Shown: positions 1-7,684 of the stretch, one piece after another | Position numbering within the stretch: the stretch's first letter is position 1 | Layout: each line of letters opens with the position of its first letter | Assembly: GCA_937920235.1 (NCBI GenBank) | Contig: CALGUK010000010.1 | Coordinates: 17,349-81,348 of the forward strand | Direction: 5' to 3' | From: an uncultured Clostridia bacterium | Lineage (GTDB): Bacteria; Bacillota; Clostridia; Oscillospirales; Acutalibacteraceae | DNA: 64,000 nt | The notes under the pieces: model-generated | Seen by the model: the letters and a program-made list of their open reading frames with translations, nothing else | The model's database searches: none | Told to the model about the DNA's origin: nothing | Translations under genes and position numbers: made by a program

Positions 1-15
1 TAGTGTATAATATTT
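1..15 (+). promoter_or_regulatory. probable -10 region for the topoisomerase genes
   Basis: A TATAAT hexamer lies at 6-11, about 55 bases before the first gene. Any -35 box would be outside the window. The 15 bases here (TAGTGTATAATATTT) recur exactly at 23473-23487, where they form the -10 side of the ychF promoter, which supports a promoter reading. Confidence 0.5.
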
Positions 16-64
16 AGTGGTTCATTTTTTTGGAATTTGATTTTTTTGGTAAAGGATGTAATGT

Positions 65-2050
65 ATGGCAAAAAAAGCATCTTACGGTAACGAAAGTATA
101 TCACAGCTTAAGGGTGCCGACCGTGTCCGCAAGCGTCCGGGAGTTATTTTCGGTTCTGACGGTATTGACGGTTGCGAACACGCTGTTTTTGAAATTCTTT
201 CAAACTCAATAGATGAAGCGAGAGAGGGATATGGCGATAAAATAGTCGTAACCCGTTTTCTTGACGGCTCTATAGAGGTTCAGGATTTCGGCAGAGGTAT
301 TCCCGTTGACTACAATAAAAACGAGGGGTGCTATAACTGGGAACTTGTTTTCTGTGAGCTATATGCAGGTGGTAAATATGACACAAATGACGGCGGAAAT
401 TATGAGTATTCATTAGGTCTTAACGGTCTGGGACTTTGTGCCACACAATATGCATCGGAATATATGGATGCCGAAATTCATACGGGTGGCTTCAGATACC
501 TGCTTCATTTTGAAAACGGAGAAATTGCAGGTGATATGATAAAGGAGCCGTATAACAAGAGAGATACGGGTTCGAGAATAAGATGGAAGCCCGACCTCAA
601 GGTGTTTACCGATATAAACATTCCTCTTGAATATTATCAGGAAACAATCAAGAGACAATCTGTTGTAAATGCAGGCATCAAATTTATACTTAAAGATCAG
701 ATTTCGGGAAATTCTTTTGAAACATACGAATATGTCTATGAAAACGGTATCACGGATTATGTAAAAGAGATTGCCGACGGAACGGAAATGTCGTCAGTGC
801 AGTATTGGTCAACCGAAAGAGTGGGACGTGACCGTGAGGATAAGAAGGACTACAGAGTTAAAATTACGGCATCACTGTGTTTTTCAAACAAAATTCAGCT
901 TAAAGAGTATTATCACAATTCAAGCTTTCTTGAGCACGGCGGTGCTCCGGAAAAGGCTTTCAGAAATGCTTTTGTTTATCAGGTTGACAATTATCTGAAA
1001 ACAAACGGAAAATATGTAAAGAGTGATGCAAAAATCAATTATCAGGATGTGGAGGATTGCCTCATTCTCGTTGTTTCATCTTTTTCAACACAGACATCTT
1101 ACGAAAATCAGACGAAAAAATCCATTACGAATAAATTCATACAAGAGGCTATGACGGATTTCTTCCGCCAACAGCTTGAGGTTTATTTTCTTGAGAACAA
1201 GCTTGACGCCGAAAAAATAACAAACCAGATTCTTATAAATATGCGGTCAAGAATCAAGGCGGAAAGCACAAGAATAAATATCAAAAAGACACTTCAGACA
1301 AATAACGATATGACATCACGCGTTGAAAAATTTGTCGATTGTCGCAGCAAAGACGTAAATGAGCGTGAAATATTCATCGTTGAGGGTGATTCGGCTCTCG
1401 GCGCCTGTAAGCAGGCTCGCGACTCGTCATTTCAGGCTATTATCCCCGTGCGCGGTAAAATTCTTAACTGCCTGAAAAGCGAATACGATAAAATTTTTAA
1501 AAGCGACATCATTACTGATCTTATCAAGGTAATAGGATGCGGGGTTGAGGTCAACACAAAGTCAAATAAAGAGCTTTCTCTGTTCAGCCTTGAAAACCTG
1601 CGTTGGAGCAAGGTAATTATCTGTACCGATGCCGATGTTGACGGTTTCCATATCAGAACGCTTATTCTGACGATGATACACAGGCTTATGCCCACAATCA
1701 TCAGAGAGGGCAAGGTGTTTATTGCCGAATCACCGCTTTATGAAATACGCTGTAAGGATCAGACGTATTTCTGCTATACCGAAAAGGAAAAGACAGATGT
1801 TCTTGCTGAAATCGGTGACGCTAAATATACAATACAGCGTTCAAAGGGTCTCGGTGAAAACGATGCGGATATGATGTGGCTTACCACAATGAATCCGAAA
1901 ACACGTCGTCTTATTAAGGTCGAGCCGGATAATATAGAGGCTCTGATGGAAGAAAAATTTGAACTGTTTATGGGCGATGACCTTCAGGGCAGAAAAGATT
2001 TTATTGCAGAAAACGGTCATATGTATATTGATTTGGCCGATATTTCATAA
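65..2050 (+). CDS. parE: type II topoisomerase ATPase subunit, ParE/GyrB-like (divergent)
   Basis: This is the ATPase and TOPRIM subunit of a type II DNA topoisomerase, 661 residues, acting with the next gene to pass DNA strands and decatenate chromosomes. The GHKL ATPase is at the N-terminus (NSIDEA near residue 48, DFGRGIP near 77, GLNGLG near 120). The TOPRIM region has EGDSA near 440 and DADVDGFHIRT near 522. The segment after EGDSA reads LGACKQAR, whereas typical GyrB/ParE have GGSAKQGR, so the protein belongs to a divergent branch. The ATG at 65 follows AAAGGATG (51-58); an ATG at 61 is out of frame. The gene ends 15 bases before its partner, so the two are cotranscribed. The subunit type (topoisomerase IV versus a second gyrase) is inferred from divergence and from the partner's short C-terminal region. 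Confidence 0.85.
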   Translation: MAKKASYGNESISQLKGADRVRKRPGVIFGSDGIDGCEHAVFEILSNSIDEAREGYGDKIVVTRFLDGSIEVQDFGRGIPVDYNKNEGCYNWELVFCELYAGGKYDTNDGGNYEYSLGLNGLGLCATQYASEYMDAEIHTGGFRYLLHFENGEIAGDMIKEPYNKRDTGSRIRWKPDLKVFTDINIPLEYYQETIKRQSVVNAGIKFILKDQISGNSFETYEYVYENGITDYVKEIADGTEMSSVQYWSTERVGRDREDKKDYRVKITASLCFSNKIQLKEYYHNSSFLEHGGAPEKAFRNAFVYQVDNYLKTNGKYVKSDAKINYQDVEDCLILVVSSFSTQTSYENQTKKSITNKFIQEAMTDFFRQQLEVYFLENKLDAEKITNQILINMRSRIKAESTRINIKKTLQTNNDMTSRVEKFVDCRSKDVNEREIFIVEGDSALGACKQARDSSFQAIIPVRGKILNCLKSEYDKIFKSDIITDLIKVIGCGVEVNTKSNKELSLFSLENLRWSKVIICTDADVDGFHIRTLILTMIHRLMPTIIREGKVFIAESPLYEIRCKDQTYFCYTEKEKTDVLAEIGDAKYTIQRSKGLGENDADMMWLTTMNPKTRRLIKVEPDNIEALMEEKFELFMGDDLQGRKDFIAENGHMYIDLADIS

Positions 2051-2065
2051 AGGGGAGGGATATGA

Positions 2066-4306
2066 ATGGCACGAAAAAAGAAATCAGTTGAAACCGAAAT
2101 CACCGAAGAGCAGTTAAATGCTCACATTCTCGGTGCAGGTGAGGTTGTAACTCAGAATATAACCGAAACACTTGAGACAAACTTTATGCCGTACGCCATG
2201 AGCGTTATTGTATCCCGTGCAATTCCCGAAATTGACGGTTTCAAGCCGTCACACAGAAAATTGCTCTATACAATGTATAAGATGGGATTGCTCAACGGCG
2301 GCAGAGTAAAATCCGCTAATATTGTCGGACGCACAATGCAGCTCAACCCTCACGGCGATGCCGCAATTTATGAAACTATGGTCAGACTGTCAAAGGGTAA
2401 TGAGAGTCTGCTGCATCCTTATGTCGACTCCAAGGGTAACTTCGGTAAGGCATATTCAAAAAACATGGCTTTTGCCGCTTCAAGATATACCGAGGCAAAG
2501 CTTGAGGCTATTGCAGCTGAGCTTTTCAGGGATATTGATAAGGATACGGTAGATTTTACGGATAACTATGATGCCACAATGCTCGAACCCACATTGCTCC
2601 CCGTAACATTCCCGTCGGTGCTTGTGAATGCCAATACGGGTATTGCCGTAGGTATGGCTTCTTCAATCTGCTCGTTCAATCTCCGCGAAATCTGTGAAAC
2701 TACAATCGGACTTATCAAAAATCCCGATTTTGATGTTACACAAACTCTTAAGGCTCCGGATTTTATCGGAGGCGGTAAGATAGTTTATGATGAGCGCCAG
2801 ATGAGCGAGATTTACCGTACCGGACGCGGCGGCTTTAAGGTAAGAGCAAAATATGAATATGATAAAGCCAATAATTGTATTGATATTACCGAAATTCCGC
2901 CCACCACAACCGCGGAGGCAATTATCGATAAAATAATAGAAAGAGTTAAAGCAAATGCAATACGCGAAATCAGTGATATCCGTGATGAAACCGATAAAAA
3001 GGGTCTTAAAATTACAATAGACCTTAAACGTGGAACAGATGCGGACAAACTTATGCAAAAGCTGTATAAAATGACTCCTCTTGAAGATACGTTTTCCTGT
3101 AACTTCAATGTGCTTATTGCAGGAGTACCGCGTGTTCTCGGTGTTGCGGAGTTGCTCACCGAGTGGATTGCATTCCGCACGGAATGTGTTAACCGACGCG
3201 TTTATTTTGATCTGACCAAGGCTAAGGATAAACTGCATCTCCTGTTGGGACTTCAGAAGATTCTTCTCGATATTGACAAGGCAATTAAGATTGTCCGCGA
3301 AACCGAAGAGGAGTCCGAGGTTGTTCCCAACTTGATGATAGGCTTCGGTATTGACAAGATTCAGGCTGAGTATGTTGCCGAAATCAAGCTTCGTCACCTT
3401 AACCGAGAATACATTCTCAAGCGTCTTAACGATGTTGAGGATCTTAAAAAGCAGATCGAGGATATGGAGGATATTCTTTCGAGCAAGGCGAGAGTTAAAA
3501 AGATTATTGTCAATGAGCTTACTCAGGTTATGGATAAATACGGAAAAGACCGTCGCTCCGAGATAATTTACGCTCAGGAAATCGAAGAGAGTATGGAAGA
3601 AATCGAGGCGGTTCCGAATTATCCCGTTACACTTTTCTTTACAAAAGAGGGATATTTCAAAAAAATTACTCCTCTCTCGCTGCGTATGAGCGGTGAACAT
3701 AAGCTGAAGGAAAACGATGAAATCATTTTAACCGTCGAGACAACGAACAGTGCCGAGTTGCTTTTCTTCACAAATAAGTGTCAGGTATATAAATCAAGAG
3801 CAAGCGAGTTTGACGATACAAAAGCAAGTGTTCTGGGCGATTTTGTCGGCTCTAAGCTTTTGATGGAAGAGGGCGAAAATGCTATGTTTATGGCGGTTGT
3901 AAAGGAATATAAGGGATATATGCTCTTTTTCTTCCAGAACGGAAAGGTTGCCAAGGTGGATATGTCTGCTTATGAAACAAAGCAGAACCGCAAAAAGCTC
4001 ATAAAAGCATATTCCGATAAGAGTCCTCTTGTCAGCGCGATATATGCAGCTGAGGATAAAGAGGTTGTTATGAAGTCAACCGCCGGCAGATATCTGTTGT
4101 TCAATTCAGGTGCAATTTCCGCAAAAACCACCAAGGATAGCCAGGGTGTTGCGGTTATGAGCCTTAAAAAAGGCCACAGGGTTGACGAAGTTAAGGATTA
4201 CACTGACGGAATATTTGCAAAGCCTGCACGTTACAGAACAAAAACACTTCCTGCAAACGGTGCAATTCTCAGTGCCGACGACCAAGGCGAACAACTTACT
4301 TTCTAA
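2066..4306 (+). CDS. parC: type II topoisomerase cleavage subunit, ParC/GyrA-like
   Basis: This 746-residue protein is the DNA cleavage and religation subunit. The winged-helix/tower region contains the catalytic tyrosine in AASRYTE (about residue 140). A coiled tower follows (residues 330-490), and the C-terminal third is a reduced beta-pinwheel. No recognisable GyrA box (QRRGGKG type) is visible, which favours topoisomerase IV over gyrase, and the length is at the short end for the family. The ATG at 2066 has a strong AGGGGAGGG site (2051-2059); an ATG at 2062 is out of frame. It is cotranscribed with the upstream ATPase subunit. Whether it supercoils or only decatenates cannot be read from the sequence. 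Confidence 0.85.
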   Translation: MARKKKSVETEITEEQLNAHILGAGEVVTQNITETLETNFMPYAMSVIVSRAIPEIDGFKPSHRKLLYTMYKMGLLNGGRVKSANIVGRTMQLNPHGDAAIYETMVRLSKGNESLLHPYVDSKGNFGKAYSKNMAFAASRYTEAKLEAIAAELFRDIDKDTVDFTDNYDATMLEPTLLPVTFPSVLVNANTGIAVGMASSICSFNLREICETTIGLIKNPDFDVTQTLKAPDFIGGGKIVYDERQMSEIYRTGRGGFKVRAKYEYDKANNCIDITEIPPTTTAEAIIDKIIERVKANAIREISDIRDETDKKGLKITIDLKRGTDADKLMQKLYKMTPLEDTFSCNFNVLIAGVPRVLGVAELLTEWIAFRTECVNRRVYFDLTKAKDKLHLLLGLQKILLDIDKAIKIVRETEEESEVVPNLMIGFGIDKIQAEYVAEIKLRHLNREYILKRLNDVEDLKKQIEDMEDILSSKARVKKIIVNELTQVMDKYGKDRRSEIIYAQEIEESMEEIEAVPNYPVTLFFTKEGYFKKITPLSLRMSGEHKLKENDEIILTVETTNSAELLFFTNKCQVYKSRASEFDDTKASVLGDFVGSKLLMEEGENAMFMAVVKEYKGYMLFFFQNGKVAKVDMSAYETKQNRKKLIKAYSDKSPLVSAIYAAEDKEVVMKSTAGRYLLFNSGAISAKTTKDSQGVAVMSLKKGHRVDEVKDYTDGIFAKPARYRTKTLPANGAILSADDQGEQLTF

Positions 4307-4330
4307 TTGGTTATTTTAATATGTAATTCA

Positions 4331-4428
4331 CGCGTAGTGGCAGGCTTCCATGCCTGCTTTGTAGGGGCGATTCACGGTGCAGGTGTCCGACCGAACCGGC
4401 AGGTGAGACCATCGCCCTCCTTTTTTTT
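4331..4428. repeat. structured GC-rich intergenic repeat-like element
   Basis: Two nested features are visible. A perfect hairpin GCAGGC-N6-GCCTGC lies at 4340-4357. The pair GGGCGAT (4365-4371) and ATCGCCC (4411-4417) closes a 39-base internal region that contains CGGTGCAGG and CCGGCAGG. A run of eight T follows (4421-4428), so on the plus strand it can act as a terminator for the topoisomerase genes. Its composition is far more GC-rich than the surrounding intergenic DNA, as expected for a dispersed REP-like element. No second copy is seen in this window, so the repeat status is inference. Confidence 0.5.
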
Positions 4429-4455
4429 GACAAAAATCAATTAAAATGATATATT
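4427..4455 (+). promoter_or_regulatory. sigma-A-type promoter
   Basis: TTGACA (4427-4432), a 17-base spacer and TATATT (4450-4455) lie 37 bases before the next gene. The -35 box overlaps the end of the T-run of the structured element. Confidence 0.6.
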
Positions 4456-4491
4456 TGATTTAAGATAACTTGAATAAAAGAGGAGTGCAAT

Positions 4492-5289
4492 ATGAAAAAA
4501 ATTATTAAAATAAGCGTTATTGTGATGATTGTTATACTTATTTTGGCTTTCATTGCGTTTTTTGCTAATTCATTATTTGGTAACCCTATTTCTAAACATC
4601 TTGCTAAAAATACAGCGATTGAGTATATTGAAGAAAACTATCCAGATGATGATTGTCATATTAAAAATATAAATTATGATTTAAAATACGAAGATTATAA
4701 TGTGCATATTATCTCCACAACAAAGGAAAACATTGATTTTTCTTTGAATATCACACCAAAAGGTGAAGTGGCAGGAATTGAGTATTGGAAAAACCCCATT
4801 GAATCTGCAACCCCATTAACAGAAAACGAGATTAAAGAGTTGTTTTTAGAAGCACATAAATTGTATGTTGAATGGTCATCTCCTGCCGGGACATATCTCA
4901 ATAAAGATTGGAACAATACTACAATAATTGATGGCGTTGAATATTTTGAAGTTGTTTCAACCGAAATCACTTCTGTTGACGAATTGAGAAATGAATACAG
5001 CAAATATTTCAGCGAGGAAATAATAAAAGAGAATATTGATAAATATTATGTAATGCACAATGGCAAAATGTATGGTAATGCAGTTTTGGTAGAGGGTGGA
5101 GAAATCCCAAGTTCAAATTATGAACTAACTGTTCTTTCAAATACATCAACCGAATGTGATTTTACAGTTTCATTGTATATTGAAGATAGTAAAGATGAAT
5201 TGTATTATAAATTAAAAGTTATCGACGGCGAATGGAAATTTACAGAAATATTTCCTTGGGTAACAATGGACGAAAACTTTAGTCTTTAA
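4492..5289 (+). CDS. membrane-anchored protein, IseA/YfjL-like
   Basis: This 265-residue protein has one N-terminal membrane helix (residues 4-28) and no lipobox cysteine, so it is probably anchored in the membrane with its domains outside. Residues 30-95 (starting GNPISK, then an IEY..ENYPDDD..I.NI pattern) resemble the N-terminal part of YfjL-like proteins. Residues 110-265 resemble the IseA group of cell-wall DL-endopeptidase inhibitors, with a long loop around EWSSPAGTYL and a conserved-looking YYVMHNGKMYG. The domain names come from memory of family patterns and are tentative. The gene is noticeably more AT-rich than its neighbours (many AAT, TAT, ATT codons), has its own promoter and is flanked by hairpin elements, which suggests a later arrival. 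The ATG follows GAGGAG with 6-base spacing. Confidence 0.55.
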   Translation: MKKIIKISVIVMIVILILAFIAFFANSLFGNPISKHLAKNTAIEYIEENYPDDDCHIKNINYDLKYEDYNVHIISTTKENIDFSLNITPKGEVAGIEYWKNPIESATPLTENEIKELFLEAHKLYVEWSSPAGTYLNKDWNNTTIIDGVEYFEVVSTEITSVDELRNEYSKYFSEEIIKENIDKYYVMHNGKMYGNAVLVEGGEIPSSNYELTVLSNTSTECDFTVSLYIEDSKDELYYKLKVIDGEWKFTEIFPWVTMDENFSL

Positions 5290-5301
5290 TAAAAACAAAA
5301 A

Positions 5302-5324
5302 ACCGACCGCATAAAACGGTCGGT
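5302..5324. terminator. perfect hairpin after the IseA-like gene
   Basis: ACCGACCG (5302-5309) pairs with CGGTCGGT (5317-5324) around a 7-base loop. The run of U-coding bases lies on the minus-strand side (A-rich 5290-5301), so the canonical intrinsic terminator points leftward although no minus-strand gene is nearby. On the plus strand it could still stop or stabilise the transcript. Confidence 0.5.
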
Positions 5325-5433
5325 GCAGACAAAACACAAACGCAAATTAAACCTTTTCGTCTGCAATAATAGTGTGTGAAAAAAGTGAATTTTTAATCCG
5401 TTGAAAAAAATTCCACTTTTTATAAAAAAACAC

Positions 5434-5462
5434 TTGCTTTTTTTCAATCATTGTGATAGAAT
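5434..5462 (+). promoter_or_regulatory. secG promoter
   Basis: TTGCTT (5434-5439), 17 bases, then TAGAAT (5457-5462) with an upstream TG (extended -10). It lies 41 bases before the secG start codon. Confidence 0.6.
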
Positions 5463-5503
5463 ATCAAGGCTGTTAAATATAAAGGTTTGGAGGTTGACTC
5501 GTT

Positions 5504-5752
5504 ATGGCATGGTATCACATAGTTTTTGGCGCAGCGCTTATTGTGTTAGCAGTTTTAATCGTTCTGTTCGTTCTTATGCAGGAAGGTAATCAGCAGGGTC
5601 TCGGTGCCATTTCCGGTGGATCATCCGAAACATTCTTTGGAAAAAACAAGGGCAGAACAAATGAGGCTAAAAAAGCATTCCTCACTAAGATTTTTGCAGG
5701 AGTTTTTCTTGTTCTCGTTCTCGTTGCTTCAATTGTAATGATTTTTGCATAA
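5504..5752 (+). CDS. secG: preprotein translocase subunit SecG
   Basis: This 82-residue protein matches SecG in length and layout: a first membrane helix (residues 5-25) leading into the signature VLMQEGNQQGLG, a cytoplasmic loop with GGSSETFFGKNKGRT, and a second helix (residues 60-80). SecG binds SecYE and assists SecA-driven export at the membrane. The ATG follows TTGGAGGTTG. It stands alone behind its own promoter, immediately before tRNA-Lys. In many Firmicutes secG precedes rnr and smpB, which is not the case here. Confidence 0.93.
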   Translation: MAWYHIVFGAALIVLAVLIVLFVLMQEGNQQGLGAISGGSSETFFGKNKGRTNEAKKAFLTKIFAGVFLVLVLVASIVMIFA

Positions 5753-5757
5753 AAAAT

Positions 5758-5774
5758 TCCCGATTTTATCGGGA
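5758..5774. terminator. short hairpin between secG and tRNA-Lys
   Basis: TCCCGAT (5758-5764) pairs with ATCGGGA (5768-5774) around a three-base loop. The A-run before it would give a T-run only on the minus strand. It ends 5 bases before the mature tRNA and may instead separate the tRNA from the secG transcript by processing. Confidence 0.45.
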
Positions 5775-5779
5775 TATAT

Positions 5780-5855
5780 GATCCACTAGCTCAGTTGGCA
5801 GAGCACTTGACTTTTAATCAAGGTGTCCGGAGTTCGAATCTCCGGTGGATCACCA
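5780..5855 (+). tRNA. tRNA-Lys (anticodon UUU)
   Basis: The cloverleaf can be drawn in full. The acceptor is GATCCAC/GTGGATC, the D-arm is GCTC...GAGC with AGTTGGCA in the loop, the anticodon stem is CTTGA/TCAAG, and the anticodon loop CTTTTAA carries TTT. The T-arm is CGGAG/CTCCG with loop TTCGAAT, the discriminator is A5852, and CCA is encoded at 5853-5855. Total length is 76. Its last 16 bases are duplicated downstream at 6027-6042 as part of a longer repeat. Confidence 0.97.
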
Positions 5856-5911
5856 AAAAAAGCAGTCACACACAGTGTGGCTGTTTTTCTTTGCCCGAAA
5901 GGGCGGAGATT
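5840..5911. repeat. 72-bp direct repeat, copy 1 (tRNA-Lys 3' end plus terminator)
   Basis: These 72 bases are identical to 6027-6098. They run from the 3' strand of the T-stem through the acceptor 3' strand and CCA, the terminator hairpin, and a trailing GCCCGAAAGGGC hairpin. The copies are offset by 187 bases with 115 bases between them. Confidence 0.95.
5858..5893 (+). terminator. tRNA-Lys terminator
   Basis: CAGTCACAC (5863-5871) pairs with GTGTGGCTG (5875-5883) around loop ACA, extended by A:T pairs and followed by TTTTTCTTT. The preceding A-run makes it usable on both strands. Confidence 0.85.
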
Positions 5912-6026
5912 CGAACTCGAAGAGTTTTTGCGTTAAGAAAACGATTCGGTGAATCGTTTTCAGCAAAAAGCGGTGAGGCGGGAGCCGAGCCAACAGTATG
6001 CAAGGCGAAGCCGAAGCAGACGGTCG
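5912..6026. other. 115-bp spacer between the two tRNA-tail repeats, with a long hairpin
   Basis: The left half holds a perfect 10-bp hairpin, AAAACGATTC (5938-5947) with GAATCGTTTT (5951-5960), flanked by a further TTTTTGC/GCAAAAA pairing. The right half is GC-rich with short variants of GGCGGGAGCC and AGGCGAAGCC. No gene is visible; frames that cross it are accidental. The style resembles dispersed intergenic repeats of gut Clostridia, but that is an impression. Confidence 0.6.
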
Positions 6027-6098
6027 CTCCGGTGGATCACCAAAAAAAGCAGTCACACACAGTGTGGCTGTTTTTCTTTGCCCGAAAGGGCGGAGATT
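6027..6098. repeat. 72-bp direct repeat, copy 2 (orphan tRNA tail plus terminator)
   Basis: This is an exact copy of 5840-5911. It carries the last 16 bases of tRNA-Lys, including CCA, without any 5' tRNA half, then the same terminator hairpin (6050-6070). It therefore looks like an att-like or tandem-duplication scar and not a second tRNA. It ends about 115 bases before the next gene. Confidence 0.95.
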
Positions 6099-6212
6099 AA
6101 AATTTTTCGACAGTATTCGTTTTTTATTGACTTTTCTTTCACGGAGTGATATAGTAGCCTTTGTTAAATTTTGGAAGAATTTGTTTCGCAAGATTGAAAA
6201 GAAGGTAACAGC

Positions 6213-7529
6213 GTGAACAGAATGATAAAAATTATCAGCATAATATTGTCGCTATCACTTTTGTTGTGCATTTTTACTTCCTGCGAAAAACCTGCTGTCT
6301 CTGTAAATCCCACCTTGTCTGCTCAGAAAATTCCGGCAGAGGCGGAACAGACCGAGTTGCAGACAGAGGAGGCTGACAGCAGTACAACAACAGAACCGAT
6401 AAGTGAAGAAGATACGCAGACAACCGTTAAGAAGGAGCCGATTACGGAAAAGCCGACAGAGCCGATTAAGGTTGATTCTTTTCAGAGTCTGGTGCTTGCA
6501 ACTGCCCGTAAATATAACGCAATGGGTATACAGGCGGCTACAATTGTAAACGGAAAAGTTCATGCGAATGCCGAATACGGTTGGGCTGTGGCAAATCAGC
6601 ATAAAATGACTGCTGATACTAAAATCAGAATAGCTTCTCTTTCAAAAACATTAGTTGGAATGGTCGTTTTCCGCCTTATTGAAGACGGTGTTCTATCTCT
6701 TGAATCTGATATTTCCGATTATCTCGGAATTACGGTTCGCAATCCTTCATATCCCGATGTGCCCATTACCGTGCATACAATCCTTAATCATACCTCGGGA
6801 CTTAAAACCTCAGGTTATACAAATTCGTTGGAGCAGCTTATTTCTGTCTTGCAACAGCCTTCCGCTTATACAGAATATAAGCCGGGAGAAAAGTATGAAT
6901 ATAATAATTTCGCTTACGGTGTTTTAGGAACTGTGTGCGAGCTTGCAACGGGAAAAAGCTTTAATACCTTGACAAAGGAATATTTTCTTGATCCGCTCGG
7001 AATAGATGCATCCTTCATTCCGGCTGAACTTAAGGAGACGGAAATTGCTGCGCTTTATGACGGCGAGCATAAGCTTTTCAGAGGAGTCAGTACCCAACGG
7101 AATCAGCTTAAACCGACCGAAGAAGCCGGTAGGGGAATGAAGCTCTATGCAGGTGGACTTACGATAAGTGCAGTTGACTTTGCAAAAATAATTACTATTC
7201 TTATGAATGACGGTATGTATGAGGGTATCCGTTTTCTTTCAAGCGAGAGTATTGCACAGATACACACCGTACAGTTTATGAGACCCGGAAGTCCTTCAGC
7301 CCAGTGTATGCCCGTTCTTCTGAGAAAAAATTTTTACGGCGGCAGAGACCTTTTTCATCATACGGGAAGCGGTTACGGTGCATATACGTTGTATGCTTAT
7401 GATCCGCAAACAAAAACGGGTGTTGTCGTGCTGACAATAGGTGTCAAGTCTGAAAAGGACAGATACAGTATTTACGGATCCTGCGGTGATATTGCCCGCG
7501 GAGTGTTTGAGAAAAATTTCATTGAATAA
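6213..7529 (+). CDS. serine hydrolase lipoprotein, beta-lactamase/class C-like
   Basis: This 438-residue protein begins with a lipoprotein signal (hydrophobic residues 5-20, lipobox FTSC with Cys24). A low-complexity Thr/Glu/Pro-rich spacer follows (residues 30-85), then a beta-lactamase-related serine hydrolase domain (90-430). The catalytic SxxK is SLSK near residue 142, the YxN is YNN near 230, and the third motif is HTGSGYG near 387. Such proteins act on D-amino-acid peptides or esters at the outer membrane face; the substrate is not deducible and resistance should not be assumed. The GTG at 6213 is chosen because AGAAGG lies 8 bases upstream; an internal ATG at 6222 would shorten it by three residues. 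It is monocistronic. Confidence 0.85.
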   Translation: MNRMIKIISIILSLSLLLCIFTSCEKPAVSVNPTLSAQKIPAEAEQTELQTEEADSSTTTEPISEEDTQTTVKKEPITEKPTEPIKVDSFQSLVLATARKYNAMGIQAATIVNGKVHANAEYGWAVANQHKMTADTKIRIASLSKTLVGMVVFRLIEDGVLSLESDISDYLGITVRNPSYPDVPITVHTILNHTSGLKTSGYTNSLEQLISVLQQPSAYTEYKPGEKYEYNNFAYGVLGTVCELATGKSFNTLTKEYFLDPLGIDASFIPAELKETEIAALYDGEHKLFRGVSTQRNQLKPTEEAGRGMKLYAGGLTISAVDFAKIITILMNDGMYEGIRFLSSESIAQIHTVQFMRPGSPSAQCMPVLLRKNFYGGRDLFHHTGSGYGAYTLYAYDPQTKTGVVVLTIGVKSEKDRYSIYGSCGDIARGVFEKNFIE

Positions 7530-7592
7530 TTTACGGCGGTGTGTCTGCATGACATACCGCTTTTTTTGTTAACAAATTATGAATTTTTAAAA

Positions 7593-7609
7593 TTTGACCT
7601 TTTTTGACC
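7593..7609 (-). promoter_or_regulatory. CtsR box 1
   Basis: TTTGACC-TTT-TTTGACC is the reverse complement of GGTCAAA-AAA-GGTCAAA and matches the CtsR heptad tandem repeat exactly. It ends next to the -35 box of the clp operon promoter. Confidence 0.92.
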
Positions 7610-7637
7610 TTGACAAATATGAAAATGGAGGTATAAT
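7610..7637 (+). promoter_or_regulatory. clp operon promoter
   Basis: TTGACA (7610-7615), 16 bases, then TATAAT (7632-7637): both hexamers match sigma-A consensus. It sits between two CtsR boxes, so repressor bound at either side would block polymerase. Confidence 0.9.
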
Positions 7638-7649
7638 AATAATCAGAAA

Positions 7650-7666
7650 GGTCAAAGAAAGTCAAA
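7650..7666 (+). promoter_or_regulatory. CtsR box 2
   Basis: GGTCAAA-GAA-AGTCAAA fits the CtsR operator consensus on the opposite strand from box 1. It lies just after the expected start site. An additional GTCAAAG half-heptad follows and runs into the ribosome site of ctsR. Confidence 0.92.
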
Positions 7667-7684
7667 GTCAAAGGAGATGATTTT

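Noticed and set aside
2663..3700. A 345-codon open frame on the minus strand opposite the ParC-like gene
   Set aside because: It lies wholly inside a gene with clear family motifs, has no ribosome site, and its residues are of the low-information type expected from antisense of a long open frame.
6027..6042. A possible second tRNA-Lys
   Set aside because: Only the last 16 bases of the tRNA are present; no D-arm, anticodon arm or 5' acceptor strand precedes them.
5795..6191. Frames crossing tRNA-Lys and the duplicated tail on both strands
   Set aside because: They translate a tRNA, hairpins and repeats; the repeated peptide segment simply mirrors the 72-bp DNA repeat.
6213..7529. A true antibiotic-resistance beta-lactamase
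   Set aside because: SxxK and YxN are present but the family includes many D-peptidases and esterases; the long spacer and lipobox do not show resistance activity.
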